Below, in pieces: positions 1 through 11,537 of a stretch of 64,000 bases of DNA. Numbering within the stretch: the stretch's first letter is position 1; each line of letters starts with the position of its first letter. Source of the DNA: Paucidesulfovibrio gracilis DSM 16080 (GTDB lineage: Bacteria > Desulfobacterota > Desulfovibrionia > Desulfovibrionales > Desulfovibrionaceae); assembly GCF_900167125.1 (NCBI RefSeq), contig NZ_FUYC01000005.1, positions 92,305-156,304 on the forward strand, read 5' to 3'. Made by a program: the position numbers and the translations under genes. The notes under the pieces were generated by a model. It did no database searches. It was not told the origin of the DNA and saw only the letters and a program-made list of their open reading frames with translations.

Positions 1-2
1 GG

Positions 3-1274
3 CGGCCCTTGACGGAGCTGGAACAAGCCATGGACCATGTGGCCCGGGGCGACTTTTCCAAATCCATTTCCGGCCCGCGCTATGCCGAACTGGAACGCAT
101 CATGGACTCCTTTCAAAAAATGTCCGCCACCATCCGCGCACGCGAGGAATCCCTGCGCCGCGTCAACGAAGCCCTCTCCGTAAGCGAGCAGCGCTTGAAC
201 ATGGCCATTACAGCGGCCAACGACGGCCTTTGGGACTGGGAATTGCCGCACAATCAATCCTACTATTCGCCGCGCTGGTACACCATGCTCGGCTATGAAC
301 CGGACTCCATGCCCCCGACTCTGGAAACCTGGGAAAAACTCATTCATCCCGAAGACCAGCCCCGGGTTCGTGCCGCCCTGGACCAACACCTCAAAGACGG
401 GGGCGAGGAATTCACTTCGGAATTCCGCATGCGCAGCAGCGACGGCGGATACCGCTGGGTGCTCACGCGAGGGCAGGTCACGGAACGCGGTCCCCAGGGG
501 GAGCCGCTCCGCATGACCGGCACGCACCAGGACATCACCGAGCGCAAGGAAGCCGAAGCCATGCGCGAGGAACTGATCAACGAACTGGAAGAAAAAAACG
601 CCGAGTTGGAACGCTTCACCTACACCGTATCCCACGATCTCAAAAGCCCGCTCATCACCATCAAAGGCTTTCTGGGCATGTTGCAGACTGATCTGGAGCG
701 CGGCGACAAGGAACACATTGAAAAAGACATGGGCCGCATCGGCCAGGCCGCGGACAAGATGCAGCAGTTGCTCGACGAACTGCTTGAACTTTCCCGCGTG
801 GGCCGGCTCAACAACCCGCCCGAGGAAGTGAATCTCGGCACCCTCGCGGGCGAAGCCGTGGAGCTGGTGGCCGGACAAATCAACGAGCTGGGCGTTTCCG
901 TGGACATTCAACCGGACCTGCCCACAGTGCGGGCGGACCGACCCCGGATGCTTGAGGTCTTCCAAAACCTCGTGGACAACGCCACTAAATTCATGGGCGA
1001 ACAGCCCGATCCCCACATCGAAATCGGCGTCCGCAAGGAAAACGGAGAGGATGTCGTGTTTGTCAAAGACAACGGCATCGGCATCAAAAAGGATTACTTC
1101 CACAAAGTCTTCGGACTCTTCGACCAACTGGACCAGGGCAAGGGCGGCACCGGCATCGGACTGGCCCTGGTCAAACGCGTCATAGAAACCCACGGCGGAC
1201 GCATCTGGGTGGAGTCCGAAGGTCTGGGCCACGGCGCCACGTTCTTCTTCACCATCAAGGGGATGTCCGGTTGA
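3..1274 (+). CDS. PAS-domain sensor histidine kinase, 5'-truncated by the window edge
   Basis: The reading frame is open to the first base, so the real start lies upstream. What remains begins inside a HAMP linker (RPLTELEQA...), so a membrane sensor region is missing. Then come a PAS_3-type fold with its PAC end (GTHQDITERKEAE, about residues 60-180 counted from base 9), a HisKA dimerisation helix with the phospho-accepting His at about 209 (TVSHDLKSPL), and a HATPase_c domain with the N box (NLVDNATKF), G1 box (DNGIGI) and G2 box (GGTGIGLALVK). All catalytic boxes are intact. It should autophosphorylate and pass phosphate to an unseen response regulator; no receiver domain or regulator gene is adjacent in the window. 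A strong terminator follows 23 bases after the stop, so this gene ends its transcription unit. The input signal cannot be inferred. Confidence 0.93.
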   Translation, partial: RPLTELEQAMDHVARGDFSKSISGPRYAELERIMDSFQKMSATIRAREESLRRVNEALSVSEQRLNMAITAANDGLWDWELPHNQSYYSPRWYTMLGYEPDSMPPTLETWEKLIHPEDQPRVRAALDQHLKDGGEEFTSEFRMRSSDGGYRWVLTRGQVTERGPQGEPLRMTGTHQDITERKEAEAMREELINELEEKNAELERFTYTVSHDLKSPLITIKGFLGMLQTDLERGDKEHIEKDMGRIGQAADKMQQLLDELLELSRVGRLNNPPEEVNLGTLAGEAVELVAGQINELGVSVDIQPDLPTVRADRPRMLEVFQNLVDNATKFMGEQPDPHIEIGVRKENGEDVVFVKDNGIGIKKDYFHKVFGLFDQLDQGKGGTGIGLALVKRVIETHGGRIWVESEGLGHGATFFFTIKGMSG

Positions 1275-1297
1275 CAGGGAGGTTCCGCCTGTTTATC

Positions 1298-1325
1298 AGC
1301 ACGAAAATCTTTCGTGCTTTTTTTC
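1298..1325 (+). terminator. Intrinsic terminator of the sensor kinase gene
   Basis: A perfect 9-bp inverted repeat (AGCACGAAA, loop ATC, TTTCGTGCT) is followed directly by a run of T. It lies 23 bases after the kinase stop codon. Confidence 0.92.
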
Positions 1326-1327
1326 AC

Positions 1328-1354
1328 TTGACTTTCCTACGCATTCGGTAGACT
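1328..1354 (+). promoter_or_regulatory. Possible sigma-70 promoter for the downstream small RNA
   Basis: TTGACT at 1328-1333 matches the -35 consensus in five of six positions. TAGACT at 1349-1354 is a four-of-six -10 match, but with a short 15-bp spacer. It sits just after one terminator and before a gene-free stretch that ends in a second terminator, which is the arrangement expected for an independent RNA gene. Confidence 0.4.
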
Positions 1355-1361
1355 TTTGCCT

Positions 1362-1675
1362 CGGTTTCCACACGACGCCGACGACCACGGCCGCGTGGAA
1401 GGGATCCACCTATCTCTCCCTTCCCCCAATCAAGCGCTGCCGACAGTCGCCCGGTTCTCCGTCAAGGGCCTGCCGCCGGACGCTTCGGCGCAGCGAGACC
1501 GCCCTTCGCGTGCCATCCACCGAAGGTCGTTGCCCGAATCGCGGACTCGGCGGAACCCGAACCCGAGAAGGCCGGTAGAACATGGACACCCAAAACGGCG
1601 CGCAACGCGCAAGGCCTTGGGGATCTCGGACTAGGCTCAGGAACGGCTCGGCTTTTGTCGGGCCGTTCTTTTTTT
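1362..1675 (+). ncRNA. Candidate structured small RNA of unknown family (about 310 nt)
   Basis: The 612 bases between the kinase and the STAS gene hold no convincing reading frame, but they carry a promoter-like sequence, several stable hairpins and an intrinsic terminator. Visible pairs include TTCCAC with GTGGAA (1366-1371 with 1395-1400), a GGAAGGGA/TCTCCCTTCC-type stem just after it, and a UUCG tetraloop hairpin (CGCTTCGGCG, 1481-1490). I looked for conserved cores of tmRNA, RNase P RNA, SRP RNA and the cobalamin and SAM riboswitches and recognised none. Size and isolation would also suit a 6S-like RNA, but I cannot show its closing stem and central bubble. Both ends are approximate. Confidence 0.45.
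1642..1675 (+). terminator. Intrinsic terminator closing the candidate small RNA
   Basis: AACGGCTCG pairs with CGGGCCGTT across a short loop (one G-T pair), followed by CTTTTTTT. No protein-coding gene precedes it, which is the main reason to suspect an RNA gene here. Confidence 0.85.
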
Positions 1676-1887
1676 CTGCGCCGCTCTCTCCCCTCCCGCC
1701 CGGACCGTTGCCCCCTGGCGCATCCGCATCCACGAACAATATGGCGTACAAAACGCCCAGGGTACCCCCACAGCCCTGCAACGAATTTCCCCGGAAAAGT
1801 TTTCGGCTTGGTTGCCTTCCCCCGAAAAGCCGGATACATAATGCAACGGCGTACCCGTAGCCCAAGCGGACCGCCAAAGGAGGGGGA

Positions 1888-2232
1888 ATGGAATTCACGG
1901 TCTTGGAAGACACGGACGGTCTGCGCCGCGTTGTGCTTTCCGGTCGCATGGACGCGGCGGGCATCAAGGAAATTGAAACCGCCTTTAACGAGGCGGTGGG
2001 GCAATCCCCCCATTCCGTGGTCGCGGACATGGGCGACGTGGCGTTCATGGCCTCCATGGGCATGGGCCTGCTCCTGCGCAACGCCCGGGAACTGGCCGCG
2101 CAGGAAAAGCGTCTTGTCCTGTACCGCCCCCAGGAACTGGTGGAGGAAGTCATGCAGATCGCGGGATTGCAGCGGCTCATTCCCATTGAGCACGACCCGG
2201 ACCAAGCCGCGGCTCGCGCCAAGGAAGCCTGA
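1888..2232 (+). CDS. STAS-domain protein, anti-sigma factor antagonist type
   Basis: A 114-residue single-domain STAS protein of the SpoIIAA/RsbV class. It opens with the typical strand (VVLSGRMDAAGIKEIETAF) and carries the loop MASMGMGLLL at about residues 54-63, where the serine of ASMG is the position normally phosphorylated by a partner kinase. Proteins of this kind switch partners: unphosphorylated they bind an anti-sigma or serine-kinase protein, phosphorylated they let go. No cognate RsbW-like kinase or PP2C phosphatase is next to it; the only such genes in the window are the sia genes at about 40 kb. The start is supported by an AGGAGGGGGA ribosome binding site. It could instead belong to an ABC-linked STAS (MlaB-like) role, but no Mla genes are present. 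Confidence 0.88.
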   Translation: MEFTVLEDTDGLRRVVLSGRMDAAGIKEIETAFNEAVGQSPHSVVADMGDVAFMASMGMGLLLRNARELAAQEKRLVLYRPQELVEEVMQIAGLQRLIPIEHDPDQAAARAKEA

Positions 2233-2370
2233 TCGCGATACTTTTTCTCCACATTCGGAGACGGCGCGGTTTTACTTTTTGCGGTGCGACTGCTATCGTT
2301 CCGCACGATAGCGGGATATGCGCCCTTCCCGCCAATGGCCCCGTACCATAAATGCAGCAAAGGTGTGCGC

Positions 2371-3177
2371 ATGATCAAGCGAACAACTCCCCTCGTCCTT
2401 CTCGTCGTCCTCTCGGCCCTGATCGCGCTGACGGCGGCTCCGGCCTTTTCCGAAAACCTTTCCGAAGCGGAAAAAAAAGAATTTTCCATGAACGTGGCTC
2501 TGCCCTCCCCGGCGGAAATGTTCCTGGCCATCGACCGGCTGGGTGAAACCGACTGGCAGGCCGTGGCCGAACACAACCCCCGCTACGACTACCAGGACAA
2601 CTACATGCGCGCGCTGAACCTGGGGGTTCGCTCCGCTGACGGCCTGGTAGCCATTCTTGCCGAGGACAAATCCAAACTCGGCGAGATCATCGTCATCGTC
2701 ATCACCCTGGCCGAGGAACTCCAGGTGCAGGAAACCATCCTGGACCGGAGCAAGTCCTTTGAGGACATGGCCAACCAGGGACGCTGGGACGAACTGCGCG
2801 ACGAACTGGACGCGCTGCGCTACCTCATCGAAATGGAGATGGACCAGCTCGGCGACCAGGACGTGGCCACGCTGGTACGCGTGGGCGGCTGGCTGGAAGG
2901 CCTGCGGGTCACTTCCGGACTGCTGGCCGAAGGACTCTACCCCGAGCACAGCTCATCCATTCTGTATCAGCCGAACCTCGTAAACTACTTTGAACGCGAA
3001 CTCTCGGGCATGGAACCCGAAGCGCGGCAATCCCCGGCAGTGCAGGCCGTGCTCCAGGCGCTGCCTGAAATCCGATCCCTGGTGCGCGTGGGATACCGAA
3101 AGCCCGTGCCCACGAAAAACATCCAACGCCTGAATCGGATCGCCACGGATCTGATCGCACTGATCGAAAGGGGGTAA
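2371..3177 (+). CDS. Exported protein of unknown function, helical
   Basis: A 268-residue protein whose start at 2371 gives a clean Sec signal peptide (MIKRTTPLVLLVVLSALIAL, then AAPAFSEN with likely cleavage after AFS). An upstream in-frame start would destroy the signal. The mature part is acidic and helix-rich with no motif I recognise. It lacks cysteines in the mature region and has no further membrane segment, so a soluble periplasmic location is likely. It is 6 bases upstream of another exported protein (3184-3609) in the same orientation, and both precede the large ABC exporter gene, so the three may form one transcription unit. Function unknown. Confidence 0.85.
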   Translation: MIKRTTPLVLLVVLSALIALTAAPAFSENLSEAEKKEFSMNVALPSPAEMFLAIDRLGETDWQAVAEHNPRYDYQDNYMRALNLGVRSADGLVAILAEDKSKLGEIIVIVITLAEELQVQETILDRSKSFEDMANQGRWDELRDELDALRYLIEMEMDQLGDQDVATLVRVGGWLEGLRVTSGLLAEGLYPEHSSSILYQPNLVNYFERELSGMEPEARQSPAVQAVLQALPEIRSLVRVGYRKPVPTKNIQRLNRIATDLIALIERG

Positions 3178-3183
3178 GGAAAT

Positions 3184-3609
3184 ATGAAGGCACGCACTCT
3201 CGCCTTGCTGGCAGCCATGCTGCTGATTCCGATCCTGGCCATGGCCGGGCGCATGGACATCCGCAAGCCCGCCTACGACCAGGTGCTCAAATATGAGAAC
3301 CAGGGCTACAGCGTTAAGGACGACATCCAGATCGGCGAACTCGCCGAAGGAAAGTCCTATTATTTCGACACACAACTCACCACGGGCATCGACTACTTCT
3401 TCCACTTTCAGGGGGACCAGGGTGTTCGCTCCCTGCGCCTGGAAATGTACGATGAAAACTGGGATCTCGTAGCCCAGAGCACCGGCACCGGCGAACCAGC
3501 CACCGTGGCGCTCAAACCGGAATGGAGCGGAACCTTCCACGTCAAGGCCACTCTGGTGGAATGCCAGGGCGGTATGGATTACTGGTTCATCCTCGCGGGA
3601 TACAAGTAG
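3184..3609 (+). CDS. Small exported protein of unknown function
   Basis: A 141-residue protein with a signal peptide (MKARTLALLAAMLLIPILAM, then AGR) and a GTAAGGA ribosome binding site. The mature part is beta-rich: the pattern of SYYFDTQLTTGIDYFFHFQG followed by LRLEMYDENWDLVAQS and WSGTFHVKATLVE resembles the pre-peptidase C-terminal (PPC-like) or CUB-like beta sandwiches often seen in periplasmic proteins, but I cannot assign a family with certainty. It follows the exported protein at 2371-3177 by 6 bases and is probably co-transcribed. A single cysteine is present (VECQGG). Confidence 0.83.
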   Translation: MKARTLALLAAMLLIPILAMAGRMDIRKPAYDQVLKYENQGYSVKDDIQIGELAEGKSYYFDTQLTTGIDYFFHFQGDQGVRSLRLEMYDENWDLVAQSTGTGEPATVALKPEWSGTFHVKATLVECQGGMDYWFILAGYK

Positions 3610-3742
3610 CCCACCGAGCGACGATACGCGCCATGGTCCCCATCGCGCGGCAGAAAACAATTTCGGACGGGTTCGGTCCCCCGGCGGCGTGGGACCGGCC
3701 CTTCCCTTTCCCGCTTCCGCCCGACCGCCCCACTGACACGCG

Positions 3743-7195
<3,453 letters not shown>

Positions 7196-7208
7196 GCGAA
7201 TACAGATT

Positions 7209-7508
7209 CCGGGGGGAACCCTTTCTGAAGAAAGGTTCTCCCCCCGGCCCCCCCTTCCAAAGACTTTTATTAGCTCCAGGCCTGCGGCCTGTCGCGGTTA
7301 TCGTTTTTTTGAGTTTCTTATTCCCCCCCCTTCCCCAAAGCAAAAGAACGGCCGAAGCCGTTCTTTTGCTTTGGGGCGCACCGTTGCCGCGCTGCTCCGC
7401 CTTGCCACTCCCCCGACGCCTTCCCACCCTACGCCCCCGGCCGCGCGCAGCGCGAGACCGGGAAATGGGATTCCAAAGGGTCGCGGACCCTTTGGCCGCC
7501 GGAGGCAT
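7209..7508. repeat. Dispersed repeat, copy A
   Basis: About 300 bp lying between two convergent genes. It begins with a nested hairpin (CCGGGGGG ... CCCCCCGG enclosing AACCCTTTCT/AGAAAGGTT) and ends with TTTGGCCGCCGGAGGCAT. The reverse complement of 14139-14447 matches it over most of its length, including the blocks AGCTCCAGGCCTGCGGCCTG, CACCCTACGCCCCCGGCCGC and GGGTCGCGGACCCTTTGG. No reading frame is conserved between copies. The end motif GCCGCCGGAGGCAT occurs a second time at 7529-7542. Its placement means it could act as a two-way terminator. Confidence 0.88.
7333..7376. repeat. Perfect 20-bp inverted repeat inside repeat copy A
   Basis: CCCCAAAGCAAAAGAACGGC (7333-7352) is followed by CGAA and then its exact reverse complement (7357-7376). 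In copy B the matching place holds an unrelated short GT-rich string, so this hairpin is an insertion peculiar to copy A. It would act as a very strong transcript hairpin between the convergent ABC exporter and etfA genes. Confidence 0.9.
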
Positions 7509-7549
7509 GCCTTTCAGCCCCGCAGGGCCGCCGGAGGCATTGTTGTTCT

Positions 7550-8581
7550 TTACTTGGCGAGCAACTCGTTCACTTTTTTCATGACAGCGAACGCATCGGC
7601 CACGTAGAGCACATCGGCTTTTCCGTGCGCCCAGCCGCATCCGGCATCCAGGTTGATGGCGCGGCGCTCATTGATGAACCGCCAGCCCACCACGTGGGGT
7701 TCCTCGCCGTGGCAACAGGTCGCCAGCCCCTTGGGGTGGCGCGGTGTGGAGCCGGTCTGCCCCACTTGGTGCAGATGCGTGAGGAAGTCCAGCACATCCT
7801 GCCCTTCGGACCCGAGGTCCACCAGAGACTTGGAACTGCCAAGGGAACTTTTCGTTTTGTCCAGAAAATCGAGCAACATTTCGCCCGCTTCCTTGACGTG
7901 GGGCTGTCCGTCATTTTGTTTTTTGGTCCAGCCTGCACCGGCCACGATGAGCAAATTCGCATCCGGGCGGATGGTCTGGGCGTCAGCGTCAGGCTTTTTC
8001 ACGCCCGTCACCGTGGTGCGGGTCAGGTTGTCCAGCGGGACATCCACAGCCTGGAGCGCCGCCTCCCCGGGGAATTCGGCGGGTTCGGCGCATCCGGGCG
8101 ACAGGGTCAGCACCCAGGGTCCGTCAAAGGAATCCATATCACGCTGCACCTGGCCGGACATACGTTGCCGGTAGAACCATCGGGTGGGTAGCGGGTTGCC
8201 GTCAACCGCATCCAGTGCGGTGATGTTGGTGTCGATGCGGCCGCCCAGACGGTAGGCTGCCCCGGGCAAACAACGGGCAAACCGGGCCGTGGCCGGGGCG
8301 AGGACGATTTTGGCTTCGGCCGCAGTGCAAAGTGCGGCACAGGCTGCGGCATCCGTGCTGTAGCGGGACTGTCCGAAGGCTTCGCCGCTGACGCTGAAAA
8401 AGGCCTCGGCTCCGCATCCGCCGATGCTTTGCGCGGCCTGGGTCACGTCGGCGCCCACGAGTCCCACCTTGAGCGGTCGGCCCAGGTTGTCGGCAAGCTG
8501 TTTTGCGGTGCCGAGAGTTTCCATGGCGGCCTTGGACAGACTGCCGTTGTCGTCGGTATGTGCGAGATACAAAATACTCAT
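7550..8581 (-). CDS. etfA: Electron transfer flavoprotein alpha subunit, divergent
   Basis: A 343-residue EtfA-like protein. The start at 8581 (MSILYLAHTDDNG) has a GGGGAAGAG binding site and gives the normal ETF length. The C-terminal FAD-binding half is recognisable from QVGQTG followed by a segment aligning with the usual SPKLYIA...GISGAIQH...INKD block. Here that block reads STPRHPKGLATCCHG...EPHVVGWRFINERRAINLD, so the canonical GISGA/QHLAG residues are replaced and a CC pair appears. FAD binding may therefore be altered. It is the last gene of a minus-strand run: acyl-CoA dehydrogenase, ETF-QO-like, etfB, etfA; 10 bases separate it from etfB. The expected job is to pass electrons from the dehydrogenase to the membrane oxidoreductase. 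Confidence 0.85.
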   Translation of the reverse strand: MSILYLAHTDDNGSLSKAAMETLGTAKQLADNLGRPLKVGLVGADVTQAAQSIGGCGAEAFFSVSGEAFGQSRYSTDAAACAALCTAAEAKIVLAPATARFARCLPGAAYRLGGRIDTNITALDAVDGNPLPTRWFYRQRMSGQVQRDMDSFDGPWVLTLSPGCAEPAEFPGEAALQAVDVPLDNLTRTTVTGVKKPDADAQTIRPDANLLIVAGAGWTKKQNDGQPHVKEAGEMLLDFLDKTKSSLGSSKSLVDLGSEGQDVLDFLTHLHQVGQTGSTPRHPKGLATCCHGEEPHVVGWRFINERRAINLDAGCGWAHGKADVLYVADAFAVMKKVNELLAK

Positions 8582-8591
8582 ACTCTTCCCC

Positions 8592-9389
8592 TTATCCCTG
8601 AATCCAGTCCACGAGTTCGCGGGCGATGTCATCCACGGGCATGTCCTTGACCACGCGGGTTTCGCGCACCACCTGCGGCAGGCTCACGCCCAGCACACCG
8701 AAGCCGTTGCCGAGCTGGGCCGGCTTGGCCTGCTGGAGCGCGGGCATAATGGTCTTCATGTTCATCATGCCCACCTGGGGATTGTTGGGCGGTTCGGGCA
8801 ATTCGCCGGTGGCCCAGCCAAACGCGGCCGGAGCGCCCTGGACGGTGGAGGTCAGCCAGCTGCCGCCCTCAATGCGTTCCAGCACTTCAAGGCCGTTGTC
8901 GGTGATGGAGAGCTGGTCCACGCCCTGGAACTGGTCCACGATGCCGAGACGTTCGGCCACCATCTGAATGGTGGAACCCGAGCCACGGGAAGCGGATTGC
9001 CAGCCGCCGAAGAGCAGGAGCTTTTCACGATCCAGATCAGCGATGCCCTCAATGGCCTGGGCCAGGGCTTCGGCCACCTGGAAGCTGTCGGTGAAGCCCG
9101 AGGCAGGTCCGTCCACGGCCACCAGCTCAAAGGGGGCTTTTTGCGCCACGGCCATCATGACCTGCTGGAGCTTGGCCTTGGGACCGAGGCTCACGAGCCA
9201 GACCCGGCAATCTCCGCGCTTGGCGGCTAGGTTGGCGGCTTCGTACAGGGCATGCCCGGCCCAGGGGTCGAGCACGGCGGGAAGCATCATCTCATTTTTC
9301 AAGGCCGGTCCCTGCGGACTGTCCACGGGGTTCAGGGTTTGCAGCGGATCAGGAACGATACTGCCGCAGACCACGATGTGGTAACTCAT
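8592..9389 (-). CDS. etfB: Electron transfer flavoprotein beta subunit
   Basis: A 265-residue EtfB-like protein starting MSYHIVVCGSIVPDPLQTL, as ETF beta chains do, with LDPWAGHALYEAANLA matching the usual NPFDEFALEEAL region and an adenine-nucleotide loop in the middle (VDGPASGFTDSFQVAEALA). The AREKGG and recognition-loop region for partner dehydrogenases is not obvious, which fits a dedicated partner. An AAGGAGA site precedes the ATG. It pairs with the etfA gene 10 bases downstream to form the heterodimer that carries electrons from the acyl-CoA dehydrogenase encoded upstream. Confidence 0.86.
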   Translation of the reverse strand: MSYHIVVCGSIVPDPLQTLNPVDSPQGPALKNEMMLPAVLDPWAGHALYEAANLAAKRGDCRVWLVSLGPKAKLQQVMMAVAQKAPFELVAVDGPASGFTDSFQVAEALAQAIEGIADLDREKLLLFGGWQSASRGSGSTIQMVAERLGIVDQFQGVDQLSITDNGLEVLERIEGGSWLTSTVQGAPAAFGWATGELPEPPNNPQVGMMNMKTIMPALQQAKPAQLGNGFGVLGVSLPQVVRETRVVKDMPVDDIARELVDWIQG

Positions 9390-9598
9390 AGATTCTCCTT
9401 GTTGCGGCTTGGGGGCGGTCTCCTGGGTGCGAGATCCACCGCCTTTGCTCGAAACGTGCGGAGCGGGAAAATGCTCCGTTGCGGTCGGCCCGCGCCATGG
9501 TCGGCAGCAAGGGCTTACCCGCGTCAGTTGTCAACAGGCCGCCGCACGCGGCAACGGCGTGGAAGGGAAAGATCGGCTCCCGCCGTGGGGAGCGGAAT

Positions 9599-11461
9599 TT
9601 AGTTCTCAGCCGAATGCAATCCGCCGGATCCAGCGGAAAAATCCACATTGGTCCGTTCAGGATCGTCAGGATGCGCCTGGGTACAGTTCCACAGGCACGC
9701 GCCGCAATGCACGCATTTTTCGCGGTCGAACAGAGGCACAGGACCATCCGGATTCATGGTGATGGCCTGGCCGGAGCAGACTTCGACGCAAATGTTGGTC
9801 CGGCAGCGGGCGCAGGCCTGCGGATCCAGGAATCGGACATGATCCGCGAATCCCGGGTTGGCCTGGACCTTGCCACCCATGAGCAGGGCATCCTGATGGG
9901 AAACCAAGAGCTTGCCGTCATAGGGGATGGACGGCCAGCCCGCACGCTCCATGAGCGTATCGTGCAGGGGGCGGCCATTGGTCTTGCACTCCTCGCGGAT
10001 GCGCATGATTTCCCCGGCAGGCAGGATGTGGCGGTAATATTCCTCCAGGGTGGGAATGCGCTCATACACGCGCTTTTGCGGACCCGAGAGGTTGAACGCG
10101 CCTTTGGTCAGGCCGGACAACGCCATGCCCATCAATCCGGAAACCATGCCTTTTTGGAAGCCGTCGCGAGCCTTTTCGGACTGCACGGACTCCTCTTCCA
10201 GCCAGGAGGCACGACGCCGTGCGGCGTAGGCGATATCCAGATTGTCCTTGGTGAAATCACGTCCCTTGCGCATCAGGTCAAGGACGGCCTGGCCGAGCTG
10301 CACACCCGAGGTCCAGGCTTCGTCCACGCCCGAGCCGGTTAGCACGTTGGTGGTGCCGGAGCCTTCGCCGATGCGCGCCCAACCATCGCCCGTCAGGAAC
10401 GGTTCGCCGCGGCGTCCCGATTCCAGCAGGGACTTGGCGCCCCAGGAACGCATGGTCCCGCCGCGAAGGTGCTTCCAGAGGTAGGGATGCATCATCCAAT
10501 GCTGGAGGTAGCGGTAGGCGGTGCGGACCGGGGAGTCAAACCAGGACGGCACAAAAATGCCCAGGGACGCCACATTGTCCGGGTAGACATAGAGAAAACC
10601 AAAAATTTCCGGCTCGGGATAGCCCAGGGTATGCAGCACGGTGCCGGGCTTGAGACCGCAGTGCTCGGGCAAATCCACGACCATCTTCATGCCCACGGCC
10701 CATTCGCGTTGATGGTTGCCCTTGGGCAGGCCGAATTCGTTGTTCAACCCGCGTCCCACAGCACCCACGGGACCGTCGCCCACCACGGTGAGCTGCGCTT
10801 TGACGTCCATGCCGGGCATAAACGCGCCTTCCGGGGTGCCGTCCCGCGCCACGCCCTGATCAACAAGCCGCACGCCCGTGACCTTGTCGTCCTCGGTAAG
10901 GGCTTTTTCCACGGGCATGCCGGGCCAGATCTGGGCCATCCCCGATCCCATGGCCTGTGCGCCGGTCCAGGAAAGAAACTGCCCCATGGAGAGCAGCATT
11001 CCCGGTTCCTTACGCAGGAAAGGAGGAATCCAGGGGAGTTCGGCAGCCATATCCCGTCGGAACGGAAGCAAGAGCTTTTCAAAGGCCTTCATGCCCGTGG
11101 CCTTACGGCTGGCCCCCACGGGATCAAAAAGATACACGACCTTTTCCTCGGTGACCTCGCAAGCCATGGGGATCTGGGAAAGGTCCAGCTCCGGGAAGGA
11201 AGCGCGGATGCCGCGGCCTTTGGTCACGATGCCGGAAACACCGAATCCGATGTCGTCGGCGCGTTCATAGCAGAGCACCTGCGGCGGCATGCCCGGCATG
11301 GCCTTGGATTCGGCGATGGGCGTCCCGTCTTCATTCATGAGGGCGGGAATCAGCGTGGCCAGGAATCCGGCGGTGGCTGGCCCGTAGCCCACGCAGACGA
11401 TGTCCGCTTCCATGGATTGCCGCAGGTCGTCGGGGTTGATTTGGGGCGTCTGATCGCTCAT
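9599..11461 (-). CDS. FAD-dependent ETF:quinone oxidoreductase-like protein with C-terminal ferredoxin domain
   Basis: A 620-residue flavoprotein of the ETF-QO/FixC type. The start at 11461 (MSDQTPQINPDDL) has a GGAG site and no signal peptide. An N-terminal Rossmann dinucleotide loop (DIVCVGYGPATAGF) starts at about residue 20, followed by a geranylgeranyl-reductase-like middle. The last 70 residues carry two cysteine clusters (CARCRTNICVEVC and CVHCGACLWNC), enough for two 4Fe-4S clusters, whereas mitochondrial ETF-QO has one. It should take electrons from the ETF encoded downstream and hand them to menaquinone or to ferredoxin at the membrane. It sits 76 bases after the acyl-CoA dehydrogenase gene on the same strand. 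Confidence 0.87.
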   Translation of the reverse strand: MSDQTPQINPDDLRQSMEADIVCVGYGPATAGFLATLIPALMNEDGTPIAESKAMPGMPPQVLCYERADDIGFGVSGIVTKGRGIRASFPELDLSQIPMACEVTEEKVVYLFDPVGASRKATGMKAFEKLLLPFRRDMAAELPWIPPFLRKEPGMLLSMGQFLSWTGAQAMGSGMAQIWPGMPVEKALTEDDKVTGVRLVDQGVARDGTPEGAFMPGMDVKAQLTVVGDGPVGAVGRGLNNEFGLPKGNHQREWAVGMKMVVDLPEHCGLKPGTVLHTLGYPEPEIFGFLYVYPDNVASLGIFVPSWFDSPVRTAYRYLQHWMMHPYLWKHLRGGTMRSWGAKSLLESGRRGEPFLTGDGWARIGEGSGTTNVLTGSGVDEAWTSGVQLGQAVLDLMRKGRDFTKDNLDIAYAARRRASWLEEESVQSEKARDGFQKGMVSGLMGMALSGLTKGAFNLSGPQKRVYERIPTLEEYYRHILPAGEIMRIREECKTNGRPLHDTLMERAGWPSIPYDGKLLVSHQDALLMGGKVQANPGFADHVRFLDPQACARCRTNICVEVCSGQAITMNPDGPVPLFDREKCVHCGACLWNCTQAHPDDPERTNVDFSAGSGGLHSAEN

Positions 11462-11537
11462 GCGTGCTCCGTCTGGTATGCATCGGCTCCCGTGGGCACG
11501 GTGCGCCACGGGAGCCGGGATTATTATTGTTGCGGAT

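Noticed and set aside
1362..1675. Cobalamin, SAM or TPP riboswitch
   Set aside because: None of their conserved cores is visible and a terminator separates the region from the next gene.
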